Of a stretch of 64,000 nt of DNA, positions 45,515 through 58,090 are shown in pieces (within the stretch, counting starts at the first letter, position 1; each line of letters begins with the position of its first letter). Under the pieces are notes generated by a model. It saw only the letters and a list, made by a program, of their open reading frames with translations. It searched no databases and was not told the origin of the DNA. The position numbers were made by a program, and so were the translations under genes. This DNA comes from Fagopyrum homotropicum (taxonomy: Eukaryota > Streptophyta > Magnoliopsida > Caryophyllales > Polygonaceae), in assembly GCA_033239125.1 (NCBI GenBank), contig BSWB01000001.1, forward strand, positions 22,471,501 to 22,535,500. The letters are read 5' to 3'.

Positions 45515-47916
45515 TGTTTCCGCCTAGAAGGACCCGGCAAGCGGAGCTTGCCCATTTTGAAGACATATTAAATATTTTAATTATTGAATAATATACTTTT
45601 TATATTCGGAACTTTAATTCCGGAAATTAATTCCGTGACTTAAATTATGACCTTTCATATTTTAGGCTTTTCATTTTCGGAACTTTAATTCCGACTTTAA
45701 TTTCCGTCATTTAATTTCCAACTCTTTGTATGACCACATCCACTGTATAAGGAATGCTTGACTCATTTGTAAATCATGTCTAAGTTGAATCCAAGTATTG
45801 TGAAGGAAAATCCTCTTACTTGGTTTGGGCATCACCTCTTCTTCCATCCTCTTAAAGTTCTATCTTGGATCTAGTCTTTGATCTAAGTCTTCATACTCGA
45901 GGATCCTTTTCGAAGGATCAAATCTATTGACTCCATTTCGTAGATGATTTGATCTAACTAGATCGAAGTCGACCGAACGCTTCTGTATCCATTTCTAAGC
46001 TTCCGCCGCCAACATTCTACAGTTATCCAACTCGAATGATCAAGAAGTAGTTGAAGTTTTTCCTCGATCTAGATCGCCCATATTTCTATCATTGGTATGA
46101 AAGCAAGGGATCGAGGTCAAGTTCTTTACTTGTGTTCTTGATTGTTCATCATTGTTCTTTACAAAATTTTTTTTTCTCTTCAGTGTTCTTCGGAGTAAGA
46201 TTCCTTTGATGAGGATGAGGAATGGTTGCCTCCTCCATATCCACCAAAGTCCAAACATTCCATAAGAGGGTACCGACGATATTCACACAGTCGGAGGAGA
46301 GAATATTTTGAGGAAGAGGAGTGGTTGCCTCCTCCAAATCCACCAAGGCCCAAAGAGACCATCCATGGGTACCAATGGTATCCATATGAACGCCAACAAC
46401 AAGATGTCGTCTTAGCCAAAGAAAATGCCGCTATAAAGCGTGAGATAGAAGTTATAAGGACAACAATACTTATCCTCACGGAGAGCGCCTAATGCCAAGC
46501 CGCTATCGAAAGGGAGAAACACCATGTTTATGTCTTCCCAATGCAAGCCAACTCGATCCAAGCACACCAAGGACCCCAAGCGGTGGCACCACCTAAGTGC
46601 GTGTTGGTTGGCAACCTATTGAATTATGAGGGCAAAGAAGAAGACAAGAAACAATTTGGTTTACTAAGATTTTTCTAGTTTTATATTTAGTAAATGTACC
46701 CCTTGAGAGAAGAGTGTGTAGAGTTTGAGAATAAATACAAAAGGTTGGGGTATATTTACTTAATTGAAACATTAAAAAGCCTAATTACTACTCTAGTTTC
46801 TCAAGAAGGCCTAGTTACTAAAATTGCCCGATAAAAATATCATCATTAAATAGGTCGGCCCGGCAAACCCAATTCTATTGGTCAATCCGTTATGTGGAAA
46901 GTTCTTTGAAGATGAAAAAGATGAAGCCATCATTGAGAAAGATGCAGTCGTCGACTCCAACAATGGTACGATTATGCTGATGGAAAACAAATTTGCGCCG
47001 TCCGATTCAAGACTTGTCTTTAATATGTCCTCTAACTTACCTCTTGGCTTGCCGTTCCATGTTTTCAGCATGCCTCCGCCATTCAAAGTCAAGGGTCTTG
47101 ACAACATGATAGACAAACTCCACGGCGCCGCCACCTTGATGGATCATATTCAACAAACATGCCACAATTTTGAAATACTACAAGTCCAAGCCGCCCGACT
47201 CCAACAATGTGCATCCGGTATTGAATTTCAAGGGTCACGTTCCCAAAGTTAGTCCTTTCTTTCCTGACGGTGAAACGAGGACGTTTCACAGCCAAGAGGA
47301 GGAGAATGATACGCCCCCAGATGTCGATGTCATCCATGTTTCCGGCTAGAAGGATCAGGCAAGCGGAGCTTGCCCATTTTGAAGACATATTAAATATTTT
47401 GACTATTTAATAATAGACTTTTTATATTCGGAAATTTAATTCTAGAACTTAATTTCATGACTTAAATTCCGACCTTTCATATTTTAGGCTTTCATTTTCG
47501 GAACTTTAATTTCGGCTTTAATATCCATCATTTAATTTCCGACTCTTTGTATGGACACATCCACTATATAAGCGATGCTTGACTCATTTGTAAATCATGT
47601 CTAAGTTGAATCCAAGTATTGTGAAGGAAAATCTTCTTACTTGGTTTGAGCATCACCTCTTCTTCCATCCACTTAAAGTTCTATCTTGGATCTAGTCTTT
47701 GATCCAAGTCTTCACACTCGAGGATCCTTTTGGAAGGATTAAATCTATCTACTCCACTTCGTGGATGATTTGATCTAACTAGATCGGATCGACCGAACAC
47801 TTCCACATCCATTTCTAAACTTCCGCCACCCACATTCTACAGTTTGATCCAACTCGAACAATCAAGAAGAAGTAGTTAAAGTTTCATCTCGATCTAGATC
47901 GTCCATATTTCTATCA
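45515..47916 (+). mobile_element. non-autonomous LTR retrotransposon nested in the gypsy pol
   Basis: LTRs at 45515-46091 (577 bp) and 47337-47916 (580 bp) start TGTTTCCG and end TTTCTATCA. After the left LTR comes TTGGTATGAAAGCA, a degenerate initiator-tRNA-Met primer site. Before the right LTR lies a purine tract (AAGAGGAGGAGAATGATA). The 1.2-kb interior has only short open frames (46226-46492 and 46878-47252), none recognisable as pol, so it is a small non-autonomous element. The immediate 5-bp flanks do not match. Instead a 227-bp host segment is repeated on both sides. Confidence 0.75.
46649..46830. repeat. dispersed repeat, copy 2
   Basis: Closely matches 11060-11246 (AAACAATTTGGTTTA, GTACCCCTTGAGAGAAGAG, ACATTAAAAAGCCTAATTAC, AAGGCCTAGTTA). 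It sits inside the interior of the nested LTR element, so it is a third layer of insertion. Confidence 0.7.
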
Positions 47917-47920
47917 ATTT

Positions 47921-48147
47921 ATCTAGCTTGTCTTGACTCTTGAAATGCTTCAAGGATTGAAGGTCCATATGGAGAATGAATTCAATAGGACTTAGATAGT
48001 GTTACTAGATCTTGAGAGCTCGGAACAAGATGTATAGCTCTTTGTCGTAAGTGGAGTAATTTAGAGTAGGAACCTACAATTTTTTAGAGAAAAAGGCGAT
48101 ATGCTTACCTTCTTGTGTGTAGGCGCCTCCTATTCTGATTCCAAATG
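47921..48147. repeat. 227-bp host duplication, right copy
   Basis: Second copy of the RNase H-region segment at 45265-45491, starting four bases after the right LTR. Confidence 0.8.
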
Positions 48148-49140
48148 CGTCACATTCTACCTCAAAGGGTTTGTTGAAATCTGGCAAGCTTAAGAGTGGA
48201 GCTTGAGTTAGCTTTATTTTGAGTTCCTAGAATGCTTGTTGTTGCTCACCCTCCAAAATGAATTTGCTTTTCTTCTTGGTGATCTCCTTGAGTGGGGCTA
48301 CAATGATACTAAAATCTTTTATGAATCGTTGGTAGAAGTTGGCTAATCCATGGAACTTCGGACTTGGGTAGGGTTCGTTAGCACGGGACAATCTTGGATG
48401 ACCTTGATTTTACTTTCATGAACCTTAAGTCTTGGATATTCACGATAAAGCCAAGGAAGGTGACTTGATTGGTGCATAGTTCACACTTCTTAAGCTTTAC
48501 GTACAAGAAGTTGTTGCGGATAAGCACTTCTATGAGATGCCTTTCATGGATTTCGAGATTGGGACTATACACCAAGATTTTTTTATCCAAATCCATTTTG
48601 TCACTGACTGATTAGTCGTTGAAGTAGACAACCACAAATTTCCCTATGAGTGGTTTGAGGATATGGTTCATGAGGCCCGTGAAGGTATTTGGTGTGTTAG
48701 TAAGACCAAAATGGCATAACCATTCACTCGTATAAATCGAATTTGGTCTTAAAGGTTGTTTACCACTCGTCTCCTTCCTTCATCCTGATCTGATGGTATC
48801 CACTCTTGAGGTCTATCTTTGAAAAGATGGTGGCCCCGTGTAATTCGTCCAACATATCGTCGAGTCTAGGGATGGGGTGTATGTACTTGACGTGATGATG
48901 ATGATGGCCCAACAATTGACACACATTCTCCAAATACCATCCTTCTTCAAAACTAAGAGAAGGGGAACTGCACATGGACTGAGGCTTTCTTAAACATAAA
49001 CCTTGTCTAGAAGTTCTTGCACCTGTGTTTGGACCTCGTGGGTTTCCTTAGGGTTCATTATATAGGCGGGATTCTTTTTCGTAGAGGGATTTGCTCTCCA
49101 TTTTGTCGTGATGTCCTTTTAGGGGTTCGACATGGGTTTT

Positions 49141-50500
49141 GTGTTTCCTGCATAACGGTAGCTACGATTGAAAAACGCGTTAGGTTAGAAATAATCAAGA
49201 CTACCCGGTGGCTGATTTTCTCTCTTTTCGCCTTGCATGTGATCGCACCAAGCTTATCTTATCCGATTTCCAAGGCTCTCCTACATCTGACAAAAACAAA
49301 TCTTTTCAACGAAATACAAGGTTAGTGTATTCGGATGGTACACAAAATAGAAGTGGACTTTGATCTCAACGGGAAAAGGATTTTGTGTGGTGTTATGAAA
49401 GGCAAGCAAGACCACTCGCGTACTTTCTCAATCAAAGACAAGAACTTATAAGACCAATGCTACCAAAAATAAAATCAAATCAGAAATAAGGGAGGTGGGT
49501 AGGAAAGGTGCGGAGTTCACTTCCGATATTCCGAGATAGCTCACAATCTTCCATCTGAACTTGGAAATCTCAAGAGAGAACAAGATAACACTACAAGGTT
49601 CTCTTTTTTTGCCTTGATCAAATCTTTTTTTTATTCGACGATACTTTTTTTTTATTGTGCTTTCTTTTTCTTTTTCTTTTTATTTTTCTTTTCTATATAA
49701 CAAAATCAAAAAGAACGAACCGGAGTGGTTCGGTTGTTGAAACGGGTTCAGTGTGAACCGGGTTCAACGTACTCCACTGGATCAAGTCGAGAGGTGAACC
49801 AGATGAGGCTGGCGGATCGGATACGGATTCGAGGCGGGTATGGATTCGAGTAGGTTTCAATTTGATTTTTTTTTGAATTTGAATTGGGTTGAGGATAGGG
49901 TTAGAGAGGCGGATCGGGTTGTGAATACGGGTTAGGGTTTAAGAGGGTTCAGGTTTACGGTTTTGCGGAAGAGAGGGAAGGCTCCCGACGAGGGGAGGCC
50001 TGTTGGTGGCTCCCTGGTGGTGGTGAGGGTGGTGTAAGGGGATGATGGTGATAGAAGAAGAGTGGCGAGGCGGCCGGTGGTGGTGTTGATTGTGGAGAGG
50101 TGGCGACAAGGGTTTTGGCATTGGGTTAGAGGCCGAAAAAATTGACGGCGGGATTGGGTGTGGAGTTTCGGTAGTGGTTGATGGTAAGCATTGTAGGAGG
50201 CACCAGTGGTGGCAGTGGCATGACAGTGGCGGTGGCGCATTGTGGGCTCGAGGTTTCATCGGTGAGACTTTGAGGGTGAAAGAAATATATTTTTTTTGAA
50301 AATAGTTTTTGCTACCAAAATTAATTAAAAGCAATTGAGTATGAAATTGAAAGCAATAAATAAACGAGAATGATAGAAAACTAAATGTAACGATTACTGC
50401 CCTGGTACTCTCTTTTTGTGGGAATCTTGTGAAAGATCCGATATTTTTTAATAGAAAAGATAGACGCGGTGTCCATTAACCAAAAGATTTGATACCACTT
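49141..50500. other. retroelement-derived sequence without recognisable coding content
   Basis: Between the gypsy pre-RT segment and the copy-2 LTR-like repeat. It includes T-rich tracts (49600-49700), a G-rich stretch (49780-50270) whose open frames on both strands look like composition artefacts, and the region just downstream of a minus-strand primer-binding site (TGGTATCAAATC, plus coordinates 50487-50498). Confidence 0.35.
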
Positions 50501-50747
50501 TGATACGGGGTATTCACCCTTGTAGTTTGACCCGATATTTCGACACCTGGAAGACTCAATAGAAATACAACAAATAAAAAGAGAAATGGAAAGAAAGGTG
50601 ATCCGATGGTGGAATGGATCAATAGATCGATAGATCAAGGTCGATCCCTAAGCAACGACTTGGAAGCACAAAAGAACACGATCGGGAGGATATCATCTAA
50701 ATTAATTACACAACCAACGAAGTTCTGTAGAACCCTTCCGCTACAAC
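50501..50747 (-). repeat. LTR-like repeat, copy 2, part 1
   Basis: Matches the first 250 nt of copy 1 at 42806. It is cut at 50747 by the gypsy LTR beginning TGTAACATCCCG and resumes at about 56985. Confidence 0.7.
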
Positions 50748-53406
50748 TGTAACATCCCGAATTCTCAAAACTCGGAACGTTACTGGTTAGGACCTCACAA
50801 TGGGTCCCGACCTCAGTTTGACAACAATATTACTAGGATCTTGCAACAAGACACAAATAAGGAAAACCAAAATTCATGAAATAATATTTTTAAGATAATG
50901 AATGCAACACGGTCTAGCAGCCTATAGTACTTAAACAAGGGAAAAACGAACAACTGTATTAACAAAAGAAAGAACGACAACCAACAACCCCAACCCCCAC
51001 TCTAAGGAGTACGGAGACCCGGCTGACCACTACTTTCGGATCACTCAGCTGCTGGTCTAACCTGCAGTAAATCTAAAAATACAACAAAATAAACCATTAG
51101 CTCGTTATCTAAATATTAGAAGAATAATAATAGCGCACACACACACATAAAAGAATAAACACCCATCATGCTTTCAAACAAGTCCATTTATTATCTTAAG
51201 TTAAGTTACTCATTCACGCTAATGATACTTATTTTGTGACACGAGGGATTCCCAAACCTCGCCTCCGCCCCCGTGTAACCATCAGGAATGGATCCGATGC
51301 ATCTCACCTTGTACATGCCTGGTCTGGGTATAGAGAACCTCCCAGTCTCCTGTCAGAGCTGGGCAGTGATGTCACGGCCCGTTATACATACACTTGGGCC
51401 TTAAACATAATAATAACGGTCGTCCTAACAAGTTATTATTATTATAATCATGCACATCGCACACACACACAACCACTATCACTCAACTAATATCCAGAAA
51501 CTGGCTAAGTAAGTCGCAAGGACTTACCTGAGTCAAACACACTCTAACAAGTCTCAAATCGGTCCGTACTCGTGGTAACTCAAACGCCTGTCAAATAAGG
51601 CATGTGGATCAGAATCTCATCCAGATGTCTAACCTCATATGAAGGAATTACGGAAAAAGCTCTCTTACGGTAAAAGACCATTTTACCCTTAGTGTCAACA
51701 TTCTCAAAGTTTATTCTAGAAATCTACTAATTTCTTTTTGAACTGGTTTTCCATAAATTGTGTCTTTCGGATAGCTACTTATAATTATAAGTTCAAAACT
51801 CGAATCCACCCGAAAAAGGGACAGCACTCTTCCTTCTCGGTTACTATCTATTCTAATACATATATTATCCGTAATATATACTTTAACCTTACTCTTCAAC
51901 TCGCTTATATAACCACTCGTGAACCCGCATATGCCTACATGATTCATATCTCTCAACTCACATTTATATACGTAAACCTATATCTCTAAATACAACTTAT
52001 ACATACATTCGATACACTATACTCTTATACATATACGTATACGTATCTATATACGTTACCCTTACCCATCTATATATATTTAGGTATCTTCACTGCACTT
52101 ATTCATTTATATTTATACTTATGTCTCCCGTCTCGTATATCTATATATTCGTGTATAAGTACACTACACTGCCAAATATATATATTTATTTATATTTTCC
52201 ATCTACTACATCTATATATACATATATATAGATCTACTGCACTCCTACCCATACATTTATTTATACCTTACTTCTCCTACATCTATATCTATATGTATAC
52301 ATTGTACTGTGAAAGAGTGTTTGAAATGCCAAAAGTAACAGAGGTGGACGATCAATTTATAGCAGTCATTAAGGAGGATCAGACTCACCGTCCAGCACCC
52401 TAGATATGCCTTTGCAGGGAGTAAAACCGCGACTGAAGTCGATCGAAGCAACCTCGAGGAGAGCCCTGTCGAGCCTGCACAAGGCCAACCACCCAGAGGA
52501 TCGACGGGGTCGTATGCAGGTAGTCGAGTGGTTGCGGATTCCTGTGGAGCGAGGACGTAATTGCTCCAACCGGTTCATTGGTCCGGAACAAGGCCTGCTC
52601 ATCGGTGGTTCTGGCTAGGAGGGCACTCTTCCCGGCCTGGCGTTCGAAGTCGCAGCAGCCCAGCATCACGAGGTGGACCGGCAGTGGACCGTCCGCCTTG
52701 CTGCGAAACCAGAAGGTCGTGAGGCCGGTCGGTTGCTTCAGGAAGACAAGGAGTGTAGCGGTACTCACCTCTTGATGTATCCGATTCAGCAGATCCGGCG
52801 TCGAGGATGGGCGGCACTCTCCCAAGGCTCCGACGGTGTCTGGGCGGTCGATAGAGGCGGCGCGGTGGCTCGGTGATGCGTGTTGCTGCTGCTGTCTTCG
52901 TACAGAGAGGGAGAGGACTGAAGGCGTGAAGTTGTGGTTGAGGGAGAGACTGTCAAGAGACGTGGGTTAGAGGGGTAATTAGGTTAGGCTTAGGTTTAAG
53001 AGGAGATTAGGGTAATTTAGAGGGATGGGTTGGCTGGTGAGTTACAAGGTCCAGCTTCCTCCTCACCAAATGGTTCGGCCGAACTAGGCTTCAAAAATGG
53101 GCTGCCCAAGCCTTAATACAAATGAGCTGAAACTAATACTAGTTATACGCCCGGAATCGTTAAAGTACGGAAATAAAATTACGGAATTATTTTCGAGATT
53201 ATATCCGAAATTATGTCTTTTATCATTTCATTTTCAAGGTACGGAAATATCTCCGGTTACATGTTTTATCATTTTATGTGAACTAAGGTCGCATAAACTG
53301 ATAGGATTTACAATTCATTTTAACTTTATTTAAAGGTTAGAGGTTGGCGGATCGGAATCCGGTTGAATTCAGTATTAAACGGAGTTTAAAATTTTCGGTT
53401 ATTACA
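50748..53406 (-). mobile_element. 3' LTR of a minus-strand gypsy element, 2.66 kb
   Basis: On the minus strand it begins TGTAATAACCGAAAATTT, right after a purine-rich CTTCTTTTAAGAGGGCACTGA, and ends GGGATGTTACA. Its outer end (GGTTAGGACCTCACAATGGG on the plus strand, about 50787) is matched in inverted orientation near 63590-63620, the end of the solo LTR. A GC-rich block at 52380-52900 gives open frames on both strands that I do not accept as genes. Confidence 0.75.
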
Positions 53407-56400
53407 TCAGTGCCCTCTTAAAAGAAGTTTCGTCCCGAAACTTAGAATAATATTCCTAAGCACACGACTTCCTTGGCATATCTTGGTATCATTAAAGTTT
53501 CGTTTTCTACCATGCAACTACTCAATCATGATAATCAGGCACACATGAAAAGAAACACAATCACTCAGTCGAAGGTAAAACGTGAAAGTCAAACAATACA
53601 GCATCCGAGTGCTAACTCGCCGATACATAAGTAATATCTATCCTTGCAAAGAACTCAGGGTAACTACGTCTAATACTCTCCTCTATCTCCCAGGTAGCCT
53701 CACGGCTCCTCGTCTAGACCACTAAATCCTCAACATCGGTATCTCCTTAGAACGTAGACGTCTAGTACTGCGTTCTAGGACGGCTACTGGGTACTCCACA
53801 AAAGTGCAGTCTGGCTCAACTATCAGATCTTCATGACTGATGACGTGTCTAGGATCCGGTAGGTACTCTCTTCACGGTTTGGTTTTCTAAACTTACTTCC
53901 AGCTCTTTTGAAAGTTCCCGACTATCGATTCTGAAATAATGATCTTAAACTTCTGTCGGCACTTTACTGAGTGCATAATGCTCTTTGTAATACATATCGC
54001 TTGGCCCGGTTTCCTCAATGTGACCTAATCGGATCGTTCCTTAATTAATAGGTTTCACCTTCTTCTTGCCAAGCTTTCAAATTTATAATACTCAAAACAA
54101 ATCACACACCCAAGTGGACCTTTTCATATAGATCTCTAATTCCTTAACTTGAAATCATGGTTAACCTAACATTGATTTTCTTCATTTGTGGGTTATGTGC
54201 CTACCACGCTTCTGTTGTAACACCCATTAGGCACAATGGTGTCTTTCTGAGGGTCAACATAATTTACCCAACTCCCGCCTATACTTTCCTCCTACTACTA
54301 GCAAGATCCTCTTCAAACAGACCCTTACTCTCTTACTCAACCGTAGTCTGTTCTTAACCAACCAGAAAGCAACTTCTAATCCGATTCTCTCCATATCCTT
54401 AGATCATCCCAGAAGGTTATCGTTGCCTACTTGGAAAATCCTCCAAGGCATCGATAAGGTTACTTCTTAAATCTGCAGTCATCCATGTCTCTTCTTGACG
54501 GTACCTACTCGTCAAAACCAACACTTACACATCCTCGGCTGACTTCGGTCAGTCTATATTTGACTTATCTCAATATCCCGGACTTACTCTTCTCATACCT
54601 ATATTGGCGTTAAATTCTTGGTGAGCATCATCTGCCCGATTAATCCTTTCATGCTTTGCTAATTCGTTTTATCTTCCACACTTCTGTTTCCTTAGGCTAA
54701 CTCTACTTCTCGAGCCCAACTGGGTCATTCATCTTGACATAAATAGTCATTCCAAGTCTTCAACGATGGCTGGTAAGTGTCTTTGTAGTTCTGGTGACTT
54801 TAATTACCATCCCTCTAGCAGTCTCCTTGCATGGGCCATCGGTGTTGATGACTTAGGTTCCGTGGTAATTGGGGTTACCTCGGACTTTCGACTCCACTAA
54901 GGCCGTTCTCACATATACATTCTTTCGTTGGTGTTACCGGCAATATTGCCTTCATGAAGCTCCGTTGTTTCTGCTACAGGGTTTCAACTCTTTGATACCG
55001 GCATTGCGATTTCTTTCAAATTCCTATATCTTTGAGGAGCTCAAAACCTCTCCACACTTGTAAAGTCTACATTTTGCTTCTACACTCCATTGTAGTATCT
55101 CTTTCATGCACCTTAGACTCTCATATCCGGGTTGACATTTTATCTCCCTTGGTCTCTCAAGCTTGTCTTGTGAATTCTTCTACTAAGTGACTCATCTTTT
55201 TTTTTTCTCTGCATCGGTCTCTAACTGTTTGTCGATCATTACTACCCATTTTGTGTTGGAACTTCAGTTATTTTGTACCCTTGCATAGATTTCCTAAGGA
55301 CATCCTCATCTCAAGACTTTATTTAAAATTCAGCACGACCCGCAATTTTGATACATGACTTTCCTTCTCACTGGTTAAGTTATACGCTTGGTTTACACTA
55401 AATCCATCATAGTGTCATCAGTCCGTTAGTATGATTTTTATTAAACATCTACTTGTACCATTTGTATACAACACATTAGGTGCATATGATTTTCCCATCA
55501 ATCAAATTTCTCGCATCGCATTTATTATGTCTTCCTTATACTCATGTCGCTTTACCTTCTTCAAATCTTTACACCCCGTAAGATAGTTAAATCCCTTTGA
55601 GTTTTTTCGTACACGCTTTACGGACCACGTTGGTTGGTCTTATTACTTTCATCAACTCTTATGTCATCGGTCCAGTCTGAATTTTCATTGAAGTACCTCC
55701 ATTTCTCATTAAGCTTTTATATAAATACTTTTCGGTAATCATCTTATTGGGGTAATACCGGATCCATAAACAACCTTTAGTCATTTAACTTTACTCCTTC
55801 ATATGTCTGTTCTAGCCAGCATGTAGATTCCATCTGTAATCACCTCACAAATCGACCACACATTTCACCAAGGCTTAAATCATACTCTCTATGTTTGTGC
55901 CTCTTCTGTAATTCCAATTATTCTATGTCACTTCTTTAATCACAAGGGTTTCCTCATGTCAATCTAGACAGTTTGACCCCACATTTTCTCGGAGGAGCAC
56001 CATCAGTCCTACTTGTGTGAAATGCTAAGATATAGAACATGTTCACAATCATCTGTGTCTTCTTACTCTTCTAATTCTTCTTACATGGATTCCTTTATAC
56101 TAACTTTGATATGTATATTTTCTTAGTCAGTAGTAAGTAACTACTCACACAATTTCCTTTACACCATTACTATCGTCAATGGACATTACTGACCGTCAAG
56201 AGCTTCTCTTTAATTTTTTTATTAGAGTTATCATATTGGACTCGTTCAATGTTATCATCAAGGCTACTAGTACTTGTATTGAGTTAACTTCACCATTGTC
56301 GTCGTTGATCTCTGGAAGAAATTCACCAGATGTCGGTCAATTTCCTTTATAACCTTGTGGTTATTCTTCTTATCTGTCGACCAACCATCACTAGTTAGCC

Positions 56401-56984
56401 AGCACGTGTAAATTCTCTGTTATTACCAATTAGTCTGTAGTTGGTCTTCTATAAGATTGTAGACTTACTTTTCTTCTATCTCCTTTGAGGTTTACTATAC
56501 AAGGTAAAAATATATCTCTTCCATTTATTTTCCTTTAACTTCTTCTACAATTTACCCTGACTACTATACTCTTGCGAGTCTAGTTGTTCCTTCGTCTCCC
56601 GTCAATGGACTTATCAATTCTTCTACGATAACTTGTAGGCATTTCTTCATGATTCTTTTTACCCGAGTTATTGTCCACTTGCGGTTCTCTGTTATGACCC
56701 GCTAGTGTTATTAACTTCCCTTCATGAGTGATAAATTATTAGAGACCCTCGTGTTCACCAAGACCATTCTCCTACACTCTTCTTCCTTGGGTGTTGCTTG
56801 TAATGCTGCCTTTACAGAAGCTGATTATTGTTGTATCACGGTCTAGGTCAAAATTCTCGTGTGTTCTACGAGTTCACTCCACTTCCATGTTGGTGAGGTC
56901 TACCTTCCCCTTTCTGGCAACGCGTAAGCTTCCAAGTTACAGCTCTTTAATTCTTCCTATTTGGATGGATAATGTATCTCGTGT
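53407..56984 (-). pseudogene. highly decayed internal region of the same gypsy element
   Basis: The only recognisable coding piece is near 53640-53760 on the minus strand, where EATWEIEESIRRSYPEFFA matches the end of a gypsy polyprotein. The rest (53800-56980) is riddled with stops and T-rich on the plus strand. I could not identify RT or integrase blocks, a primer-binding site or a 5' LTR, so the element is 5' truncated or rearranged. Confidence 0.45.
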
Positions 56985-57298
56985 TGACTTCCAAGCGAGT
57001 TGCAAGCAAGAAATATCTCACTAAAGTTTGCTCTCCACTCCATGAAGACGACGGTAAACAGTGCAAAAAAGATAACACAACTTGTTAAACGAGTGTATAT
57101 TCCAGGTTGAGAAAATAAGAGGCACGACCTCCCTATTTATAGGGTGTGGATTGACCTTATGGACTTTATACCCTAGCCCGCATAATCATATATTATTTAG
57201 AATAAGATATGATCTAGATATGAGAAAAATAATAAAATAAGATAAATCTTCTAATTATAAGATTAGATCTTCTAAGACTTGGGTCTCTAGTATATATC
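56985..57298 (-). repeat. LTR-like repeat, copy 2, part 2
   Basis: Resumes the copy-1 match (GCAAGCAAGA, TTTGCTCTCCACTCCATGAAGACGACGG-type segment, AGATAACACAACTTGTTAA, AGAGGCACGACCT). It adds a CCTATTTATAGG box (57143-57155) that copy 1 lacks, probably the LTR promoter read on the minus strand. Confidence 0.65.
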
Positions 57299-57342
57299 TC
57301 TAAAAAAAATATGATCCCGCGCACGCTATTTAGCGCATTTTT

Positions 57343-57397
57343 TTTACTACATAACGCACATTCGTCCGTTACGGACAAATGTGCGTTATGTAGTAAA
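57343..57397. repeat. 55-nt near-perfect hairpin around a GTCCGTTACGGAC core
   Basis: Arms 57343-57369 and 57371-57397 (27 nt each) are reverse complements with one mismatch, and the centre is a single T. The core belongs to the palindrome family that follows. Confidence 0.85.
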
Positions 57398-57470
57398 TTT
57401 ATTCAATTTGTCCGTGACGGACAAATGTCCACTGTCCGTGACGGACAAATGTCCACTGTCCGTGACGGAC
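57364..57470. repeat. cluster of four GTCCGTnACGGAC palindromes
   Basis: Copies at 57364, 57410, 57434 and 57458. The last three are exact GTCCGTGACGGAC, 24 nt apart and separated by AAATGTCCACT-like spacers. Confidence 0.85.
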
Positions 57471-57855
57471 ACATAAAACTATATAATATGACTATTTTGT
57501 TGATTAAAGTTCTAAATTTTGGTTTGTTTGAAAGAAATTTGTAATTCTTTGAATAAAATAAATTTGATTTGATTGTGTTTTGTTAATAGAAAGTTTAAAT
57601 CTTTTCAATAACGTTATTTTAATTTGATCGTATTTATGTTTGAAGTTCAACGACAGGTTTAAAAACGTAACATTGATCTTGAAACTTTGATTCCTTTGTA
57701 ATTTTTATGTTTGTAAGTAACTTTGGTTTTTTTGTTGAAAGAAAGTTTTAATCCTTTGAATAAAATATCTTTGATTTGATCGTCTTTTGTAAAAAAAAGT
57801 TTAAATCCTTTCAATAACATAACTTTGATTTGATCGTAGATATGTATGATAGAAA

Positions 57856-58090
57856 GTTACGTTTATTTCTTAAAACTTTATATGTTCGATATCAAATCTT
57901 AAAACTTTGAATGATAGTAACGTTTATTTCTTGAACATTTATATGTTCGTTATGAAATCTATAAATTTTGAACGAAAGTAACGTTTATTTCTTAAAACTT
58001 GATATGTTCGTTATGAAATCGTAAAACTTTGAACAAAAGTAACGTTTATTTCTTGAAACTTTATATGGCTTTTAATAAAGTAATTTTGAT
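57856..58090. repeat. 61-bp tandem repeat, four copies
   Basis: Units beginning GTtACGTTTATTTCTT/GTAACGTTTATTTCTT start at 57856, 57917, 57978 and 58039, exactly 61 nt apart. Each is followed by TATATGTTCG and AAAACTTTGAA. Upstream (57540-57840) a looser array of TTTGATTTGATCGT units is present. Confidence 0.8.

Larger units (their letters stand above)
43576..49140 (-). pseudogene. degenerate Ty3/gypsy pol, interrupted by a nested LTR element
   Basis: Read on the minus strand from 49140 downwards, the usual order is visible. The pre-RT segment is NPKETHEVQTQVQELLDK (about 49060). RT runs 48975-48380 with VKYIHPIPRLDDMLDELHGA, FSKIDLKSGYHQIRMKEGDE and ILVYSPNLEIHERHL. RNase H follows (YSTYDKVLYILF-like, then MDHES, about 45470-45290). 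The integrase zinc-binding region is 44961-44758 (HRGGLMGHSGRDKTL). The integrase tail is 44136-43930 (RDLVWVRLRKKRLP, DGPFKVLRRIGDNAYQLELP). Many stops and frameshifts are present. The element at 45515-47916 splits it in the RNase H region. Confidence 0.8.

Noticed and set aside
49932..50334. Two overlapping His/Pro-rich minus-strand ORFs
   Set aside because: They arise from a G-rich simple-composition stretch inside retroelement DNA, are open in several frames and have no domain.
52369..52876. Six overlapping ORFs on both strands
   Set aside because: They lie in a GC-rich block inside an LTR. Open frames on both strands indicate composition, not genes.
57410..57470. Regular short repeats with spacers, CRISPR-like at first sight
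   Set aside because: Only three to four copies, spacers are themselves repeats, and this is plant nuclear DNA.
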